This document shows positions 31,407-40,812 of a DNA stretch of 51,809 nucleotides, in pieces. A program made the translations under genes and the position numbers. Source of the stretch: Actinomycetota bacterium (GTDB lineage: Bacteria > Actinomycetota > Actinomycetes > Actinomycetales > Microbacteriaceae); assembly GCA_020161315.1 (NCBI GenBank), contig JAIUOH010000024.1:1-51809 (forward strand), written 5' to 3'. The notes under the pieces were generated by a model, which saw only the letters and a program-made list of their open reading frames with translations, was not told the DNA's origin and did not search any database. Within the stretch, counting starts at the first letter, position 1. Every line of letters begins with the position of its first letter.

Positions 31407-33455
31407 ATGAGCACCGCACCGCGCATTGATAAGGCAGTCGTTGCAGACGCCCTCTACGGCAAGTGGAAGGAAGAGCGCCTCGCTGGTCGTGCGCTCGCCG
31501 CTGACCCGCGTTTTCAGACCGTCCCCGGCCAGTCGATGGAAGACCATCGTGAGCGTGCGCTCGGCCAGCTGAGCCTGCTGGTTGAAGCTGGCGCGATCCA
31601 GCGCGCGTTTCCGAAGTCACTCGGCGGCGGCGACAACCACGGTGGCAACATCGCGGGGTTTCAGGAGCTCGTCTTCGCTGACCCGTCGCTGCAGATCAAG
31701 AGCGGCGTGCAGTGGGGCCTCTTCGGCGCCGCGATTCTGCACCTCGGCACTGAACCACACCACGAGGCCTGGCTGCCCGACGTCATGACGCTCGCGCTGC
31801 CCGGCGCGTTTGCGATGACCGAGATCGGTCACGGCAGCGACGTTGCCTCGATCGGCACGACCGCGACCTACGATCCCGAGACCGAAGAGTTCGTCATTCA
31901 CACCCCGTTTAAGGGTGCGTGGAAGGAATACCTCGGCAACGCGGCACTGCACGGCCAGGCCGCGGTGGTGTTCGCGCAGCTGATCACGCGCGGAGTGAAC
32001 CACGGCGTGCACGCATTCTTTGTTCCCATTCGCACCGCAGACGGCCAGATGATGCCCGGCGTCGGCAGCGAAGACGACGGCGTAAAGGGCGGCCTGAACG
32101 GCATCGACAACGGCCGCCTGCACTTCACCAACGTGCGCATTCCTCGCACCAACCTGCTGAACCGCTACGGCAACGTCGACGCCGACGGCAGCTATTCGTC
32201 GCCGATCGACAGCCCGGGCCGTCGTTTCTTCACCATGGTCGGGACCCTGGTGCAGGGTCGTGTCTCGCTCGATGGTGCAGCGGTCAACGCGATGAAGGGC
32301 GCGCTCGCGATCGCCGTGCGCTACGCGAACGAGCGCCGCCAGTTCCCCGGCCCCGACGGCCGCGACACCGTGCTGCTCGACTACGGCCACTACCAGCGCC
32401 GCATTCTGCCTCTGATCGCCGAGACCTACGCGATGCAGTTCGCCGGTCACCGTCTGCTCGAAACCTTCGACGAGGTCTTCTCAGGCGCGAACGACACCGA
32501 CGAAAACCGCGAAGATCTTGAGACGCTGGCCGCAGCGCTCAAGCCGCTTTCGACCTGGGCCGCGCTTGACACACTGCAAGAGGTGCGCGAGGCCACGGGC
32601 GGTGCGGGCTTCATCGCGAAGAACCGCGTGACCGGCTGGCGCCAAGACCTCGATATCTACGTGACCTTCGAGGGTGACAACAACATTCTGCTGCAGCTCG
32701 TCGGCAAGCGCCTGCTCACCGACTACGCGGCAAAGTTCAAAGACGCCGACGCGGCGGCGATGGCCAAGGTCGTTGCCGGTCAGATCGGCGAGGGAGCGGT
32801 GCGCTTCGGTCTGCGCCAGATGGGGCAGAGCATCGCCGACTTCGGTCAGCGAGCGCGCTCGGTCGAGGGCATTCGCGACCCCGAGTCGCAGCGCGCACTG
32901 CTCACCGACCGCGTTGAGACGATGGTCGCGCAGATTGCGATGGCAATGCGCGACGCCACCAAGGGCGTTTCGCGAGAGGATCGTGCGGCGGCCGGTGCCG
33001 CCGCGTTCAACTCGCAGCAGGCCAAGCTCATCGAGGCCGCACGCGCGCACGCAGAGCTGCTGCAGTGGGAGGCATTCACCGAGGCGCTCGCGGGCTTCGA
33101 AGGCGAGACGCTCACCGTGATGACCTGGCTGCGCGACCTCTTCGGGTTCCGTCTCATGGAGAAGCACCTCGAGTGGTACCTCATCAACGGCCGCCTCTCG
33201 GGTGCTCGTGCCGAGGCTGTGACCGCCTACATCGACCGCCTGATCGGGCGCATCCGCGAGCAGGCGATGGACCTGGTCGACGCCTTCGAGCTGACCCCCG
33301 AGCTGCTCCGCGCCGAGATCGCTACCGGCATCGAGGCCGAGCGTCAAGAAGAAGCACAGGCATACGTCGACGCGCAGATCGCGGCAGGCACCTGGCCGAT
33401 TCATGAGAAGGAGCTGCGTAAGCGCGAGAAGGCCGAAGCGAAGGCCAGCGCGTAG
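31407..33455 (+). CDS. Acyl-CoA dehydrogenase/oxidase, long (ACOX-like) form
   Basis: 682 residues, about 280 more than a simple acyl-CoA dehydrogenase, matching the acyl-CoA oxidase-like layout: N-terminal helical part, FAD-binding middle domain with GAFAMTEIGHGSDVASIGTT, LNGIDNGRLHFTNVRIPRTN, the first helical C-domain (RVSLDGAAVNAMKGALAIAV, YANERRQF) and a second C-terminal helical domain from about residue 460. TGGAGFIAKNRV with ATGGAG precedes it. It oxidises acyl-CoA to 2-enoyl-CoA; whether electrons go to O2 or ETF cannot be told. AAAGGAG precedes the ATG at 31407 by 5 nt, whereas an earlier in-frame start at 31332 lacks one. Confidence 0.9.
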   Translation: MSTAPRIDKAVVADALYGKWKEERLAGRALAADPRFQTVPGQSMEDHRERALGQLSLLVEAGAIQRAFPKSLGGGDNHGGNIAGFQELVFADPSLQIKSGVQWGLFGAAILHLGTEPHHEAWLPDVMTLALPGAFAMTEIGHGSDVASIGTTATYDPETEEFVIHTPFKGAWKEYLGNAALHGQAAVVFAQLITRGVNHGVHAFFVPIRTADGQMMPGVGSEDDGVKGGLNGIDNGRLHFTNVRIPRTNLLNRYGNVDADGSYSSPIDSPGRRFFTMVGTLVQGRVSLDGAAVNAMKGALAIAVRYANERRQFPGPDGRDTVLLDYGHYQRRILPLIAETYAMQFAGHRLLETFDEVFSGANDTDENREDLETLAAALKPLSTWAALDTLQEVREATGGAGFIAKNRVTGWRQDLDIYVTFEGDNNILLQLVGKRLLTDYAAKFKDADAAAMAKVVAGQIGEGAVRFGLRQMGQSIADFGQRARSVEGIRDPESQRALLTDRVETMVAQIAMAMRDATKGVSREDRAAAGAAAFNSQQAKLIEAARAHAELLQWEAFTEALAGFEGETLTVMTWLRDLFGFRLMEKHLEWYLINGRLSGARAEAVTAYIDRLIGRIREQAMDLVDAFELTPELLRAEIATGIEAERQEEAQAYVDAQIAAGTWPIHEKELRKREKAEAKASA

Positions 33456-33498
33456 CTCGCCTCGTTCCCTGCTCCTGTCGAAGGGAACAGCCCCGCGA

Positions 33499-33534
33499 CC
33501 CCGTCCGCCAAGTAAGTCTTGGTGGGTGGGGTTT
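33499..33534 (+). terminator. Terminator after the acyl-CoA oxidase gene
   Basis: CCCCGTCCGCCAAG (33499-33512) and CTTGGTGGGTGGGG (33518-33531) form a stem with three G-U or mismatched pairs, then TTT. Confidence 0.6.
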
Positions 33535-33689
33535 CGCGATCCAACGCCGAATGAATATCTAAACCCGATAAATAGTCAGTTTCGGGGCAAAATCAGCCCT
33601 GAACCGCGGTTTCGATATTCTTCGACGAGGATGGCCAAGCCAACACCCGAGTGAGCCGGTGCGGCTGTCGCGGCCTGCGGTGCACCCCC

Positions 33690-33695
33690 TAGGCT
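33690..33695 (+). promoter_or_regulatory. -10 element of the pip operon (leaderless type)
   Basis: TAGGCT, TGAGCC (6 nt), then ATG at 33702. The 160 bases before it hold an AT-rich patch (33550-33575) and no gene. Confidence 0.5.
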
Positions 33696-33701
33696 TGAGC
33701 C

Positions 33702-34721
33702 ATGAGCACCGATACCGCTCGCACCGAGCTGCGCGAACTGTACCCGCCCATCGAACCATACGCGCACGGCATGCTGCCGGTGGGCGACGGGCACGAGATC
33801 TACTGGGAGGCCTGCGGCAACCCAGACGGAAAACCTGTCGTGTTTTTGCATGGCGGCCCGGGCGGTGGCTGCAACCCCAGCCAGCGACGCTTCTTCGACC
33901 CCGAGAAGTACCGCATCGTGCTGTTTGATCAGCGTGGCTGCGGGCGCAGCACGCCGCACGCGAGTGCCCCCGACGCAGACCTTTCGACCAACACCACCTG
34001 GCATCTCGTTGCTGATATTGAGCTGTTGCGCGAGCATCTCGGCATTGATCGCTGGCAGGTGTTTGGCGGCTCATGGGGATCAACGCTGTCGCTCTCGTAC
34101 GCACAGACCCACCCGGAGCGGGTGACCGAGCTCGTGCTGCGCGGCATCTTTACGCTGCGAAAGACCGAGATCGATTGGTTCTATCAAGAGGGCGCATCGC
34201 AGCTGTTTCCTGATGCTTGGCAGGCGTATCTCTCTGTGATTCCAGAGGCAGAGCGCGGCGATCTCGTGGCTGCCTACCACCGCAGGCTGTTCGACGTCGA
34301 CTCTGCTGTGCACGTGCCTGCTGGCGTTGAATGGACGGCCTGGGAAGCGGGCACCGTGAAGCTGATTCCCGATGCGGCCGCTGTCGCCGAGGTGCGCGCC
34401 GACGAAGCTGCCGCTGTCGCGTTTGCGCGCATCGAGAACCACTACTTCACCAACGGCGGCTTCTTTGAAGACGGGCAGCTGATTCGCGACGCTGCTGAGA
34501 AACTCGCTGGCATTCCTGGCGTCATCGTGCAGGGCCGCTACGACGTTTGTACCCCGCCTCAGACGGCGTGGGACCTGCACAGAGCCTGGCCCGAGGCAGA
34601 GTTTCACATGATCGCAGACGCCGGCCACGCAGCAACCGAACCCGGCACCATCGACGCGCTCGTGCGCGCGACCGACGCCTTTGCAGAGAACGTAGACAGC
34701 AAGGTTAGGAGCAACGCATGA
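33702..34721 (+). CDS. pip: Prolyl aminopeptidase (proline iminopeptidase), S33 family
   Basis: 339 residues, alpha/beta hydrolase that removes N-terminal proline from peptides in the cytoplasm. Seen: YPPIEPYAHGMLPVGDGHEI-YWE at the start, oxyanion loop FLHGGPGGGCNPSQRRFFDP, FDQRGCGRSTPHA, nucleophile elbow GGSWGSTLSL with catalytic Ser, GRYDVCTPPQTAW with the Asp, and DAGHAATEPG with the His. Slightly longer than the usual 315. The last codon overlaps the aminohydrolase start (ATGA). Confidence 0.93.
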   Translation: MSTDTARTELRELYPPIEPYAHGMLPVGDGHEIYWEACGNPDGKPVVFLHGGPGGGCNPSQRRFFDPEKYRIVLFDQRGCGRSTPHASAPDADLSTNTTWHLVADIELLREHLGIDRWQVFGGSWGSTLSLSYAQTHPERVTELVLRGIFTLRKTEIDWFYQEGASQLFPDAWQAYLSVIPEAERGDLVAAYHRRLFDVDSAVHVPAGVEWTAWEAGTVKLIPDAAAVAEVRADEAAAVAFARIENHYFTNGGFFEDGQLIRDAAEKLAGIPGVIVQGRYDVCTPPQTAWDLHRAWPEAEFHMIADAGHAATEPGTIDALVRATDAFAENVDSKVRSNA

Positions 34722-36007
34722 CGACCATCCTTCGTGCAGACCGCATGCTGACCCCCTCGGGCGAGGTCGCAAATGCCGAGCTTGAGATTGACGATCGCGG
34801 CCGCATTGCCTACGCGGGCCCGGCCCGTGTCGAATCGGTCGTGACTCACGATCTCGCGGGCCACGCTCTGATGCCCGGCCTCGTGAACGGTCACACGCAC
34901 AGCGCCATGACCCTGCAGCGCGCGGTGAGCGATGACGAGGGGTTCATGCCGTGGCTCGCCGCCGTGCAAGCGGTCGAGCAGGGGCTCACTCGCGACGACG
35001 TTGTGGCAGGCCTCGAACTCGCCATGCTTGAGATGATCGCTAACGGCACGACCGCATTTGCTGATATGTATCACTGGGATGAGGGTTTGCTCGAGACGGT
35101 GCAGCGCGCGGGCATGCGCGTGCTCGCCGCGCCCGCAATGTTTACACACGAGGCGGTCGGGTTTCCGGGCGTCAGCCCGCTCAACGGTGCGCAGACGCTC
35201 GACTACACCGAACAGCTCGCCGAGCGCTTCGAGGGTGACGAGCAAATCAAGCTCGCCTACGGCCCGCACGCCCCCTACACCTGCTCGCCCGAGCTGCTTC
35301 GTGAGATCTCTGAGCGTTCGCAGCGCACCGGCATCAAGATTCACATTCACGTCGCAGAATCGGTTGCCGAGGTCGAGCAGATCACCGAGCAATACGGCAA
35401 CACTCCCGCGAAGCACCTCGATGCGTTCGGGTTCTTCGAGGCAGACGTGCTTGCGGCGCACTGCGTGCACCTCACCGAGGAAGAAATTGAGATCTATGCC
35501 CGCACCGGCACCGCGGCGAGCCACAACCCGGTGTCGAACCTGAAGCTCGGCTGCGGAGTAGCGAAGCTGCCCGAGATGCTCGAAGCAGGGGTGCGCCTTA
35601 CGCTCGGCACCGACTCGGTCGCAAGTAATAACTCGCTCGATCTGTTCGAAGAGATCAAACTGGCCACCATTCTGCACCGCGGCGTGCGGCACGACGCAGC
35701 GGCGGTGAAGGCGGCCGACGTGATCGATATTGCGACCCGGCGCGGGGCCGAGGCGATCGGGTTTCCCGAGGCCGGAGCCCTCGAAGTGGGGCGGCTTGCC
35801 GACATCATTGCGCTCGATCTCAGCACGACCCGGGCGACTCCGATGGGCTCGCTGGTGTCGCACATTGCGTTCTCTGCCTCGGGAGAAGACGTGCGCCATG
35901 TCTTCATCGGCGGCCGCCACGTCTACGCAGCTGGCCAGCATCTGACGCTCGATGCGGCAGATATTTTGGCTCGGGCTGCGGCCTCGGCGGCCCGCCTGCG
36001 CGGGTGA
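34718..36007 (+). CDS. Aminohydrolase of the TRZ/ATZ/SAH-deaminase family
   Basis: 429 residues, zinc-dependent deaminase. Seen: LMPGLVNGHTHSAMTLQRAV with the H-x-H metal pair, GTTAFADMYHWDEGL, HIHVAESVAEVEQI with the third His, VLAAHCVHLTEEEI, and LTLGTDSVASNNSLDLFEE with the metal Asp. Relatives deaminate S-adenosylhomocysteine, methylthioadenosine, guanine-like or cytosine-like rings, or dechlorinate triazines; substrate not predictable. Made together with the peptidase through a 4-base overlap, though no shared pathway is evident. Confidence 0.85.
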   Translation: MTTILRADRMLTPSGEVANAELEIDDRGRIAYAGPARVESVVTHDLAGHALMPGLVNGHTHSAMTLQRAVSDDEGFMPWLAAVQAVEQGLTRDDVVAGLELAMLEMIANGTTAFADMYHWDEGLLETVQRAGMRVLAAPAMFTHEAVGFPGVSPLNGAQTLDYTEQLAERFEGDEQIKLAYGPHAPYTCSPELLREISERSQRTGIKIHIHVAESVAEVEQITEQYGNTPAKHLDAFGFFEADVLAAHCVHLTEEEIEIYARTGTAASHNPVSNLKLGCGVAKLPEMLEAGVRLTLGTDSVASNNSLDLFEEIKLATILHRGVRHDAAAVKAADVIDIATRRGAEAIGFPEAGALEVGRLADIIALDLSTTRATPMGSLVSHIAFSASGEDVRHVFIGGRHVYAAGQHLTLDAADILARAAASAARLRG

Positions 36008-36099
36008 CGCGCATTGATCCCACGCAGCTGGTAGCTTTCAACTGAAGCAGAGGCCAAAATTTACCCCCCGGTCTCACCGTTTAGTACGAGGAGAAAAAT

Positions 36100-36825
36100 A
36101 TGCCCTTCGAATCACTGAATACCCTGCAAAACCAGGCGATCCTCTACGCTGCTCTGCAGCAGGAGGCTCTCGAGGCGCTCACAGATGAACTCGGTGACTA
36201 CGAATGGGGTGTCGACGCTCAAGAAGGTACGCTGACCTTCACCTCAAAGGCTGACCCGACACACACGATCGAGGCAGGGGCAGAGGTGATCGCCTCAATC
36301 GCGCCCGGGCCAAGATCTATGCTCTGGGGCTGGTCGATGCCGCAGGGCCGAACCGACGGCTACGGGGCTCAGCTGCGCGAGTACGGAGAGCAGCACGGCA
36401 TCGCCGCGCTCACCGATGCCGAGGTGCCGTTTCCCGATCAAGATCTTGAGAACCCGAGCGCATGGGTGGCTGAGGCGGCGCACCAGATCGGCACCGTAAC
36501 GACTGCCGTAACCGGGCACGGCCCATACTTCGGGGCGCCGATCGGCGGCGGCTCGCGCGCTGTGCTGCTGATCACCTTGGACCCGCCACTGTCGCAGCCG
36601 ACGGTTGCCTCGGCGGTCGCAGCTTTGCCTCGACTGCTCAGCGGGATGACGTTGCCCGACGCGCGCACCTCGGTGTGGGGGCTGGCAAAATTTGCTGGGT
36701 GGCAGCTGGCCTGGACAGACGAGCAGTTTCTCGCGGCTACCGTCAGCGACGGGGTCAGCCAGGCAGACTTCAGCTTTGACGAGCAGGGCCGGGTGACCGG
36801 GGTGAAGGCCAACCTTTCGAACTGA
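36100..36825 (+). CDS. Uncharacterised soluble protein (DUF6882-like)
   Basis: 241 residues, no signal or membrane segment. The central blocks MLWGWSMPQGRTDGYGAQLR-EYGEQHG and EAAHQIGTVTTAVTGHGPYF match my memory of the DUF6882 family, but this cannot be checked here. Two similar halves may exist: GPRSMLWGWSMP near 70-80 and RTSVWGLAKFAGWQLAW near 188-204, suggesting a repeated domain. GAGGAG precedes the ATG by 6 bases. It stands alone between the aminohydrolase and the copper amine oxidase. Function unknown. Confidence 0.6.
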   Translation: MPFESLNTLQNQAILYAALQQEALEALTDELGDYEWGVDAQEGTLTFTSKADPTHTIEAGAEVIASIAPGPRSMLWGWSMPQGRTDGYGAQLREYGEQHGIAALTDAEVPFPDQDLENPSAWVAEAAHQIGTVTTAVTGHGPYFGAPIGGGSRAVLLITLDPPLSQPTVASAVAALPRLLSGMTLPDARTSVWGLAKFAGWQLAWTDEQFLAATVSDGVSQADFSFDEQGRVTGVKANLSN

Positions 36826-36851
36826 GTAGGTACGTCGAAGGCGGCGCTACC

Positions 36852-36896
36852 TGCCACGACTCTCGCCGATTTCGCAAACCGATGAAAGTCGTGGCA
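36852..36896. repeat. Inverted repeat upstream of the copper amine oxidase
   Basis: TGCCACGACT (36852-36861) and AGTCGTGGCA (36887-36896) are perfect 10-bp reverse complements 25 bp apart, ending 52 bases before the ATG. Likely a paired half-site operator or a leader hairpin; it is too far apart for a simple terminator. Confidence 0.45.
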
Positions 36897-36948
36897 CAGT
36901 TATCACAACAGGCAGTGCAACGACGCGGGGCCTGAGACTGGAGGCACC

Positions 36949-38880
36949 ATGGTATCCCATCCACTCGACTCACTGACTGCTGACGAGATCTCTGCCACCT
37001 CTGCGCTGCTCGCAGGTGAAAAGGGCATCGACAGCGGCTGGCGATACGCCTCGATCGTGCTGCAAGAGCCGCCGAAAACCGAGGTGAAAGCCTGGAACGC
37101 AGGTGATGCGATTGTGCGTCGCTCGCTGTCAGTGCTGTGGAACAAGCTCAGCAACGACGTGTACGAAGCGGTTGTGAACCTCAGCGATGGTGCCCTTGAG
37201 AGCTGGGTGCACAAGCCCGGCGTGACCCCGAACTTCACCGTCGACGAGTACCACGACTGCGACGTCGAGCTGCGAAAGCACCCTGACGTGCGCGCTGCGC
37301 TCGAGAAGCGCGGAGTCAACCCAGACCTCGTGCTCTTTGACCTCTGGACTTACGGCAATGAGGTGATGCCCGAGCAGTGGCGTGACCGTCGTCTCGGCTG
37401 GGTTGACATCTGGTCGCGCGCGAGCGAGAAGGGCAACCCCTACGCCCACCCCGTGAGCGGTCTCAAGGTCATCGTCGACGTCAACAGCATGGAGGTGCTC
37501 GAGATCGACGAGGGCCACGACCGGGGCCTGCCCGAGGTTGACGCCGAGTACGTGCCAGAGGTGCGTGGCCTTGCCGAGCGCACCGATCTGAAGCCGCTCG
37601 ATATCGTGCAGCCCGAAGGTGTCTCGTTCGGTCTCGACGGCTCGCTGCTGCGCTGGCAAGACTGGGAGTTCAGGCTCGGCTTCAACTACCGCGAGGGGCC
37701 GGTGCTCTACCAGGTCAGGTTCAAGGACGGTGACGAGTACCGAGACATTGCGTACCGCATGTCGCTTGCCGAGATGATCGTGCCCTACCGCGACTCGAGC
37801 TTCGACCACTACCGTCGCACCGCATTCGATATCGGCGAGTGGGGCTTCGGCTACATGTGCACTTCGCTTGAGCTGGGCTGCGACTGCCTCGGCGAGATCA
37901 CCTACCTCGACGGGGTGCTGCCGAACTCCGCGGGCGAGCCGCAGGTGACGAAGAACGCGATCTGCCTGCACGAAGAAGACGACGCGGTGCTCTGGAAGCA
38001 CGTCGACCCCGACCAGGGGGCCGAGGTGCGTCGCATGCGCCGCTTCGTCGTTTCGGTGCACGCGACCGTCGCGAACTACGAATACCTCGTGTACTGGCGC
38101 TTCTACCCGGACGGCAACATCGAGTGCGAGATTCGTGCGACGGGCATCATGGTGTCGACTCCGATGGAAGACGAGACGCCCGGCTTCGCCACAGGCACGG
38201 TCATCGACCGTCGCACCTACGCCCCGCACCACCAGCACTTTCTCGTGGCGCGCCTCGACCTCGATGTCGACGGCGAAGAGAACACGGTCGTCGAGACCGA
38301 GTCGTTTGCGGCCCCCATCAGCGACACCAATCCGTATGGGCTCGATCTGCACACCCGCGGCACCGTCATCAAGTCTGAGAGCGAGGCGGGCCGCAGCTAC
38401 GACTGGCAGGTGCAGCGAGGCTGGAAGGTGCAGAACCCGAACCGGCTGAACGCCTGGGGCAACCCGACGGCGTACAAGCTGGCACCCACCGGCCACTTTC
38501 CGGCGATGTTCGACGAGTCGTCGCCCATTCTGAAGCGTAACCCGGTGATCGGCAATACGCTCTGGGTGACCAGGCATCACGACACCGAGATGTGGCCCGC
38601 GGGCGACTACCCGACGCAGTCGAAGAACGACCTCGGCAACGGCATGAGCGCCTGGATCGCCGACGATGAGAACCTCGTGAACGACGACGTGGTGCTCTGG
38701 TACGTGTTCGGCATTCACCACATCACTCGCGTCGAAGACTGGCCGATCATGCCTGTCGATAAGGTCTCGTTCACGTTGAAGCCGTTCGGCTTCTTCGATC
38801 TCAACCCGTCGATGGATGCGCCGCGCTCACCCGCAAAGGGGTCGTGCTGCGTCGGGGGAGAGTGCCACTGCGAGCACTGA
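36949..38880 (+). CDS. tynA: Copper-containing primary-amine oxidase
   Basis: 643 residues, TPQ-copper enzyme that turns primary amines to aldehydes with release of NH3 and H2O2. Seen: the TPQ-forming Tyr in VANYEYLVYW (Tyr377), the base Asp in TAFDIGEWGFG (Asp294), copper ligands H428-Q-H430 in APHHQHFLV and H591 in FGIHHITRVEDWPIMPVD, and the conserved SLELGCDCLGEI. All key residues are present. GGAGG precedes the ATG. No signal peptide, so cytoplasmic, as for Arthrobacter relatives. The last 13 residues carry C633, C634, C639, H640, C641 and H643, an added metal-binding-like tail. A separate chemistry from the flavin oxidase at 12920-14278. Confidence 0.93.
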   Translation: MVSHPLDSLTADEISATSALLAGEKGIDSGWRYASIVLQEPPKTEVKAWNAGDAIVRRSLSVLWNKLSNDVYEAVVNLSDGALESWVHKPGVTPNFTVDEYHDCDVELRKHPDVRAALEKRGVNPDLVLFDLWTYGNEVMPEQWRDRRLGWVDIWSRASEKGNPYAHPVSGLKVIVDVNSMEVLEIDEGHDRGLPEVDAEYVPEVRGLAERTDLKPLDIVQPEGVSFGLDGSLLRWQDWEFRLGFNYREGPVLYQVRFKDGDEYRDIAYRMSLAEMIVPYRDSSFDHYRRTAFDIGEWGFGYMCTSLELGCDCLGEITYLDGVLPNSAGEPQVTKNAICLHEEDDAVLWKHVDPDQGAEVRRMRRFVVSVHATVANYEYLVYWRFYPDGNIECEIRATGIMVSTPMEDETPGFATGTVIDRRTYAPHHQHFLVARLDLDVDGEENTVVETESFAAPISDTNPYGLDLHTRGTVIKSESEAGRSYDWQVQRGWKVQNPNRLNAWGNPTAYKLAPTGHFPAMFDESSPILKRNPVIGNTLWVTRHHDTEMWPAGDYPTQSKNDLGNGMSAWIADDENLVNDDVVLWYVFGIHHITRVEDWPIMPVDKVSFTLKPFGFFDLNPSMDAPRSPAKGSCCVGGECHCEH

Positions 38881-38902
38881 TCCTTTTCGCTGCATAGCCG
38901 CG

Positions 38903-38949
38903 AAAGCGTTGGGGCACCCGATCACATCGAACGGGTGCCCCAACGCTTT
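38903..38949 (+). terminator. Terminator after the copper amine oxidase
   Basis: AAAGCGTTGGGGCACCCG (38903-38920) and CGGGTGCCCCAACGCTTT (38932-38949) pair perfectly over 18 bp with an 11-nt loop. Confidence 0.8.
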
Positions 38950-39114
38950 GCCAATCGTTCATCGATTGTGCGCGTGTCGTCACGGCAAACTCGCGATCCG
39001 CGGGCGTAGCGTTACCCGTATCAGGCAGCGCGCCTGGTCGGGGTGGCGGTCCACTTCTTCGAAAGCGAAACGGTCACCCCGCTGAACCGGAACACCCGGG
39101 CAGAAGGAGTCACC

Positions 39115-40533
39115 GTGGCCACCACCCAGCACTCGTCATTCGAACGTCACAGCGAGATCGATAGCAGCATCGTTTCGAACGGTGATTCGTCGGGAAGCGA
39201 GGATCGCGCGCACGCGCAGGACCCTCGTGCGCATGAGGCGCTGCCTCAGCAGGAGCGCACCTATGTGCTCGACACTTCGGTGCTGTTGAGCGATCCTCGC
39301 GCTCTCTTTCGTTTCGCCGAGCACTCCGTGGTGCTGCCCGTCGTGGTGATCACCGAGCTCGAGAAGAAGCGGCACGACCCTGAGATCGGCTACTTCGCGA
39401 GGCGCGCGCTGCGACTGCTCGACGAGTTGCGCGAGAAGCACCTGCGCCTCGACTTTCCGGTGCCCGTCGGCGACGAGGGCGGCACGCTGCGGGTTGAGCT
39501 GAACCACACGAGCCCCGACCTCTTGCCGAGCGGCATGCGGCTGGGTGACAACGACACGCGCATTCTCGCGGTGGCGCAGAACCTGGCGGCCGAGGGTCTT
39601 GATGTTTCTGTGGTCTCAAAGGACCTGCCGATGCGCGTGAAGGCCGCGGCACTCGGCCTCGGCGCCGAGGAGTACCGCGCCGAGCTCGCGGGCGACGACA
39701 GCTACACCGGTGTTGCCGAGATCGAGGTCGATGAGGATGCGATGAGCGTGCTCTGGGATGACGAACGCCTCGATGGCATCGAGAGCGTTGCAGGTCTGCC
39801 GCTCGGCACCGGTCTGATCTTGAACTCGGCGAGAGGGTCGGCGCTAGGGCGGGTTGACGGAGACTCATCGTTGCGCCTCGTGCGGGGCGACCGCGAGGTC
39901 TTCGGAGTGCACGGCCGCAGTGCGGAGCAACGGCTCGCTATCGATCTGCTGCTCGATCCGCAGGTGGGCATCGTCTCGCTCGGCGGGCGAGCGGGCACAG
40001 GTAAATCGGCGCTTGCGCTCGCCGCGGGTCTCGAGGCGGTGCTCGAGCGCCAGCAGCACCGCAAGGTGATGGTGTTTCGCCCGCTCTACGCGGTGGGTGG
40101 GCAGGAGCTCGGCTATCTGCCCGGTGACCAGCAAGAGAAGATGAACCCTTGGGGGCAGGCGGTGTTCGACACGCTCGGCTCGATCGTCTCGGCGAACGTG
40201 CTCGATGAGGTCGAGGCACGGGGGCTCGTCGAGGTGCTGCCGCTCACGCACATTCGCGGGCGATCGCTGCACGACGCCTACGTGATCGTCGACGAGGCTC
40301 AGTCGCTCGAGCGCAACGTGCTGCTGACGATGCTGAGCCGCATCGGTCAGCACTCGAAGGTGGTGCTGACGCACGACGTCGCACAGCGCGACAATCTGCG
40401 CGTCGGTCGGCACGACGGCATCGCCGCGGTGATCGAGAAGCTGAAGGGGCACCCGCTCTTCGGCCATGTGACCCTGCAGAGGAGCGAGCGCAGCGAGATC
40501 GCCGACCTCGTGACGAGCCTGCTCGAGAACTGA
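39115..40533 (+). CDS. phoH: PIN-PhoH fusion protein (PhoH2-like ribonuclease/helicase)
   Basis: 472 residues in two parts. PIN RNase domain (about 48-190): [34 protein letters not shown], and [15 protein letters not shown] supply the acidic residues that hold Mg2+. PhoH ATPase (about 265-470): [20 protein letters not shown] (Walker A), [39 protein letters not shown] (Walker B) and [15 protein letters not shown]. PhoH2 proteins of mycobacteria unwind and cut RNA; the same is expected. I chose GTG 39115 because AGAAGGAG lies 5 bases upstream, while 39043 lacks a site. Single gene with hairpins at both ends. Confidence 0.9.
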   Translation: MATTQHSSFERHSEIDSSIVSNGDSSGSEDRAHAQDPRAHEALPQQERTYVLDTSVLLSDPRALFRFAEHSVVLPVVVITELEKKRHDPEIGYFARRALRLLDELREKHLRLDFPVPVGDEGGTLRVELNHTSPDLLPSGMRLGDNDTRILAVAQNLAAEGLDVSVVSKDLPMRVKAAALGLGAEEYRAELAGDDSYTGVAEIEVDEDAMSVLWDDERLDGIESVAGLPLGTGLILNSARGSALGRVDGDSSLRLVRGDREVFGVHGRSAEQRLAIDLLLDPQVGIVSLGGRAGTGKSALALAAGLEAVLERQQHRKVMVFRPLYAVGGQELGYLPGDQQEKMNPWGQAVFDTLGSIVSANVLDEVEARGLVEVLPLTHIRGRSLHDAYVIVDEAQSLERNVLLTMLSRIGQHSKVVLTHDVAQRDNLRVGRHDGIAAVIEKLKGHPLFGHVTLQRSERSEIADLVTSLLEN

Positions 40534-40603
40534 TCGCCTAGCCGAGGCTGCGACCCTCGATCGGCAGCTGGACTTCGCCTGGTCGTAGTGCTCAAGGGCG
40601 GGC

Positions 40604-40646
40604 GAGAGCCAGCGGGCTGATTGTTGGGGAAGCACCGCTGGCTCTC
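40604..40646 (+). terminator. Hairpin after phoH
   Basis: GAGAGCCAGCGG (40604-40615) and CCGCTGGCTCTC (40635-40646) pair over 12 bp; no T-run. The rest of the 279-base gap between phoH and the next gene (40534-40812) contains no gene I can support. Confidence 0.5.
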
Positions 40647-40754
40647 TGGAGAGGGAAAGAAATACTTTCCACATAGTGAGAGGCGAACATCGCTCGAAAG
40701 TGACGCGGTGGGCTTCTCAGGATGAAGCGCAGATTGAAGATCGTCGGCGGCGAC

Positions 40755-40798
40755 ATGAACGAGGCTCCGAGTGAGAAATCACCCGGAGCCTCGTTCAT
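40755..40798 (-). terminator. Hairpin terminating the DUF11-type surface gene
   Basis: ATGAACGAGGCTCCG (40755-40769) and CGGAGCCTCGTTCAT (40784-40798) pair over 15 bp with an inner GTGA/TCAC stem and a GAAA loop. It lies just after the minus-strand gene's stop at 40813 and is symmetrical enough to act on both strands. Confidence 0.65.
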
Positions 40799-40812
40799 TC
40801 GAGGGGCTAGCC

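Noticed and set aside
33631-33654. Mini-frame MAKPTPE with GAGG before its ATG
   Set aside because: Seven codons only, no pattern and no neighbour relation; likely chance.
34604-35941. 445-codon open frame opposite the aminohydrolase
   Set aside because: Shadow of a well-supported gene on the other strand.
37129-38721. 530-codon open frame opposite the copper amine oxidase
   Set aside because: Same reason: a shadow frame, rich in Val, His, Arg and Asp, with no domain.
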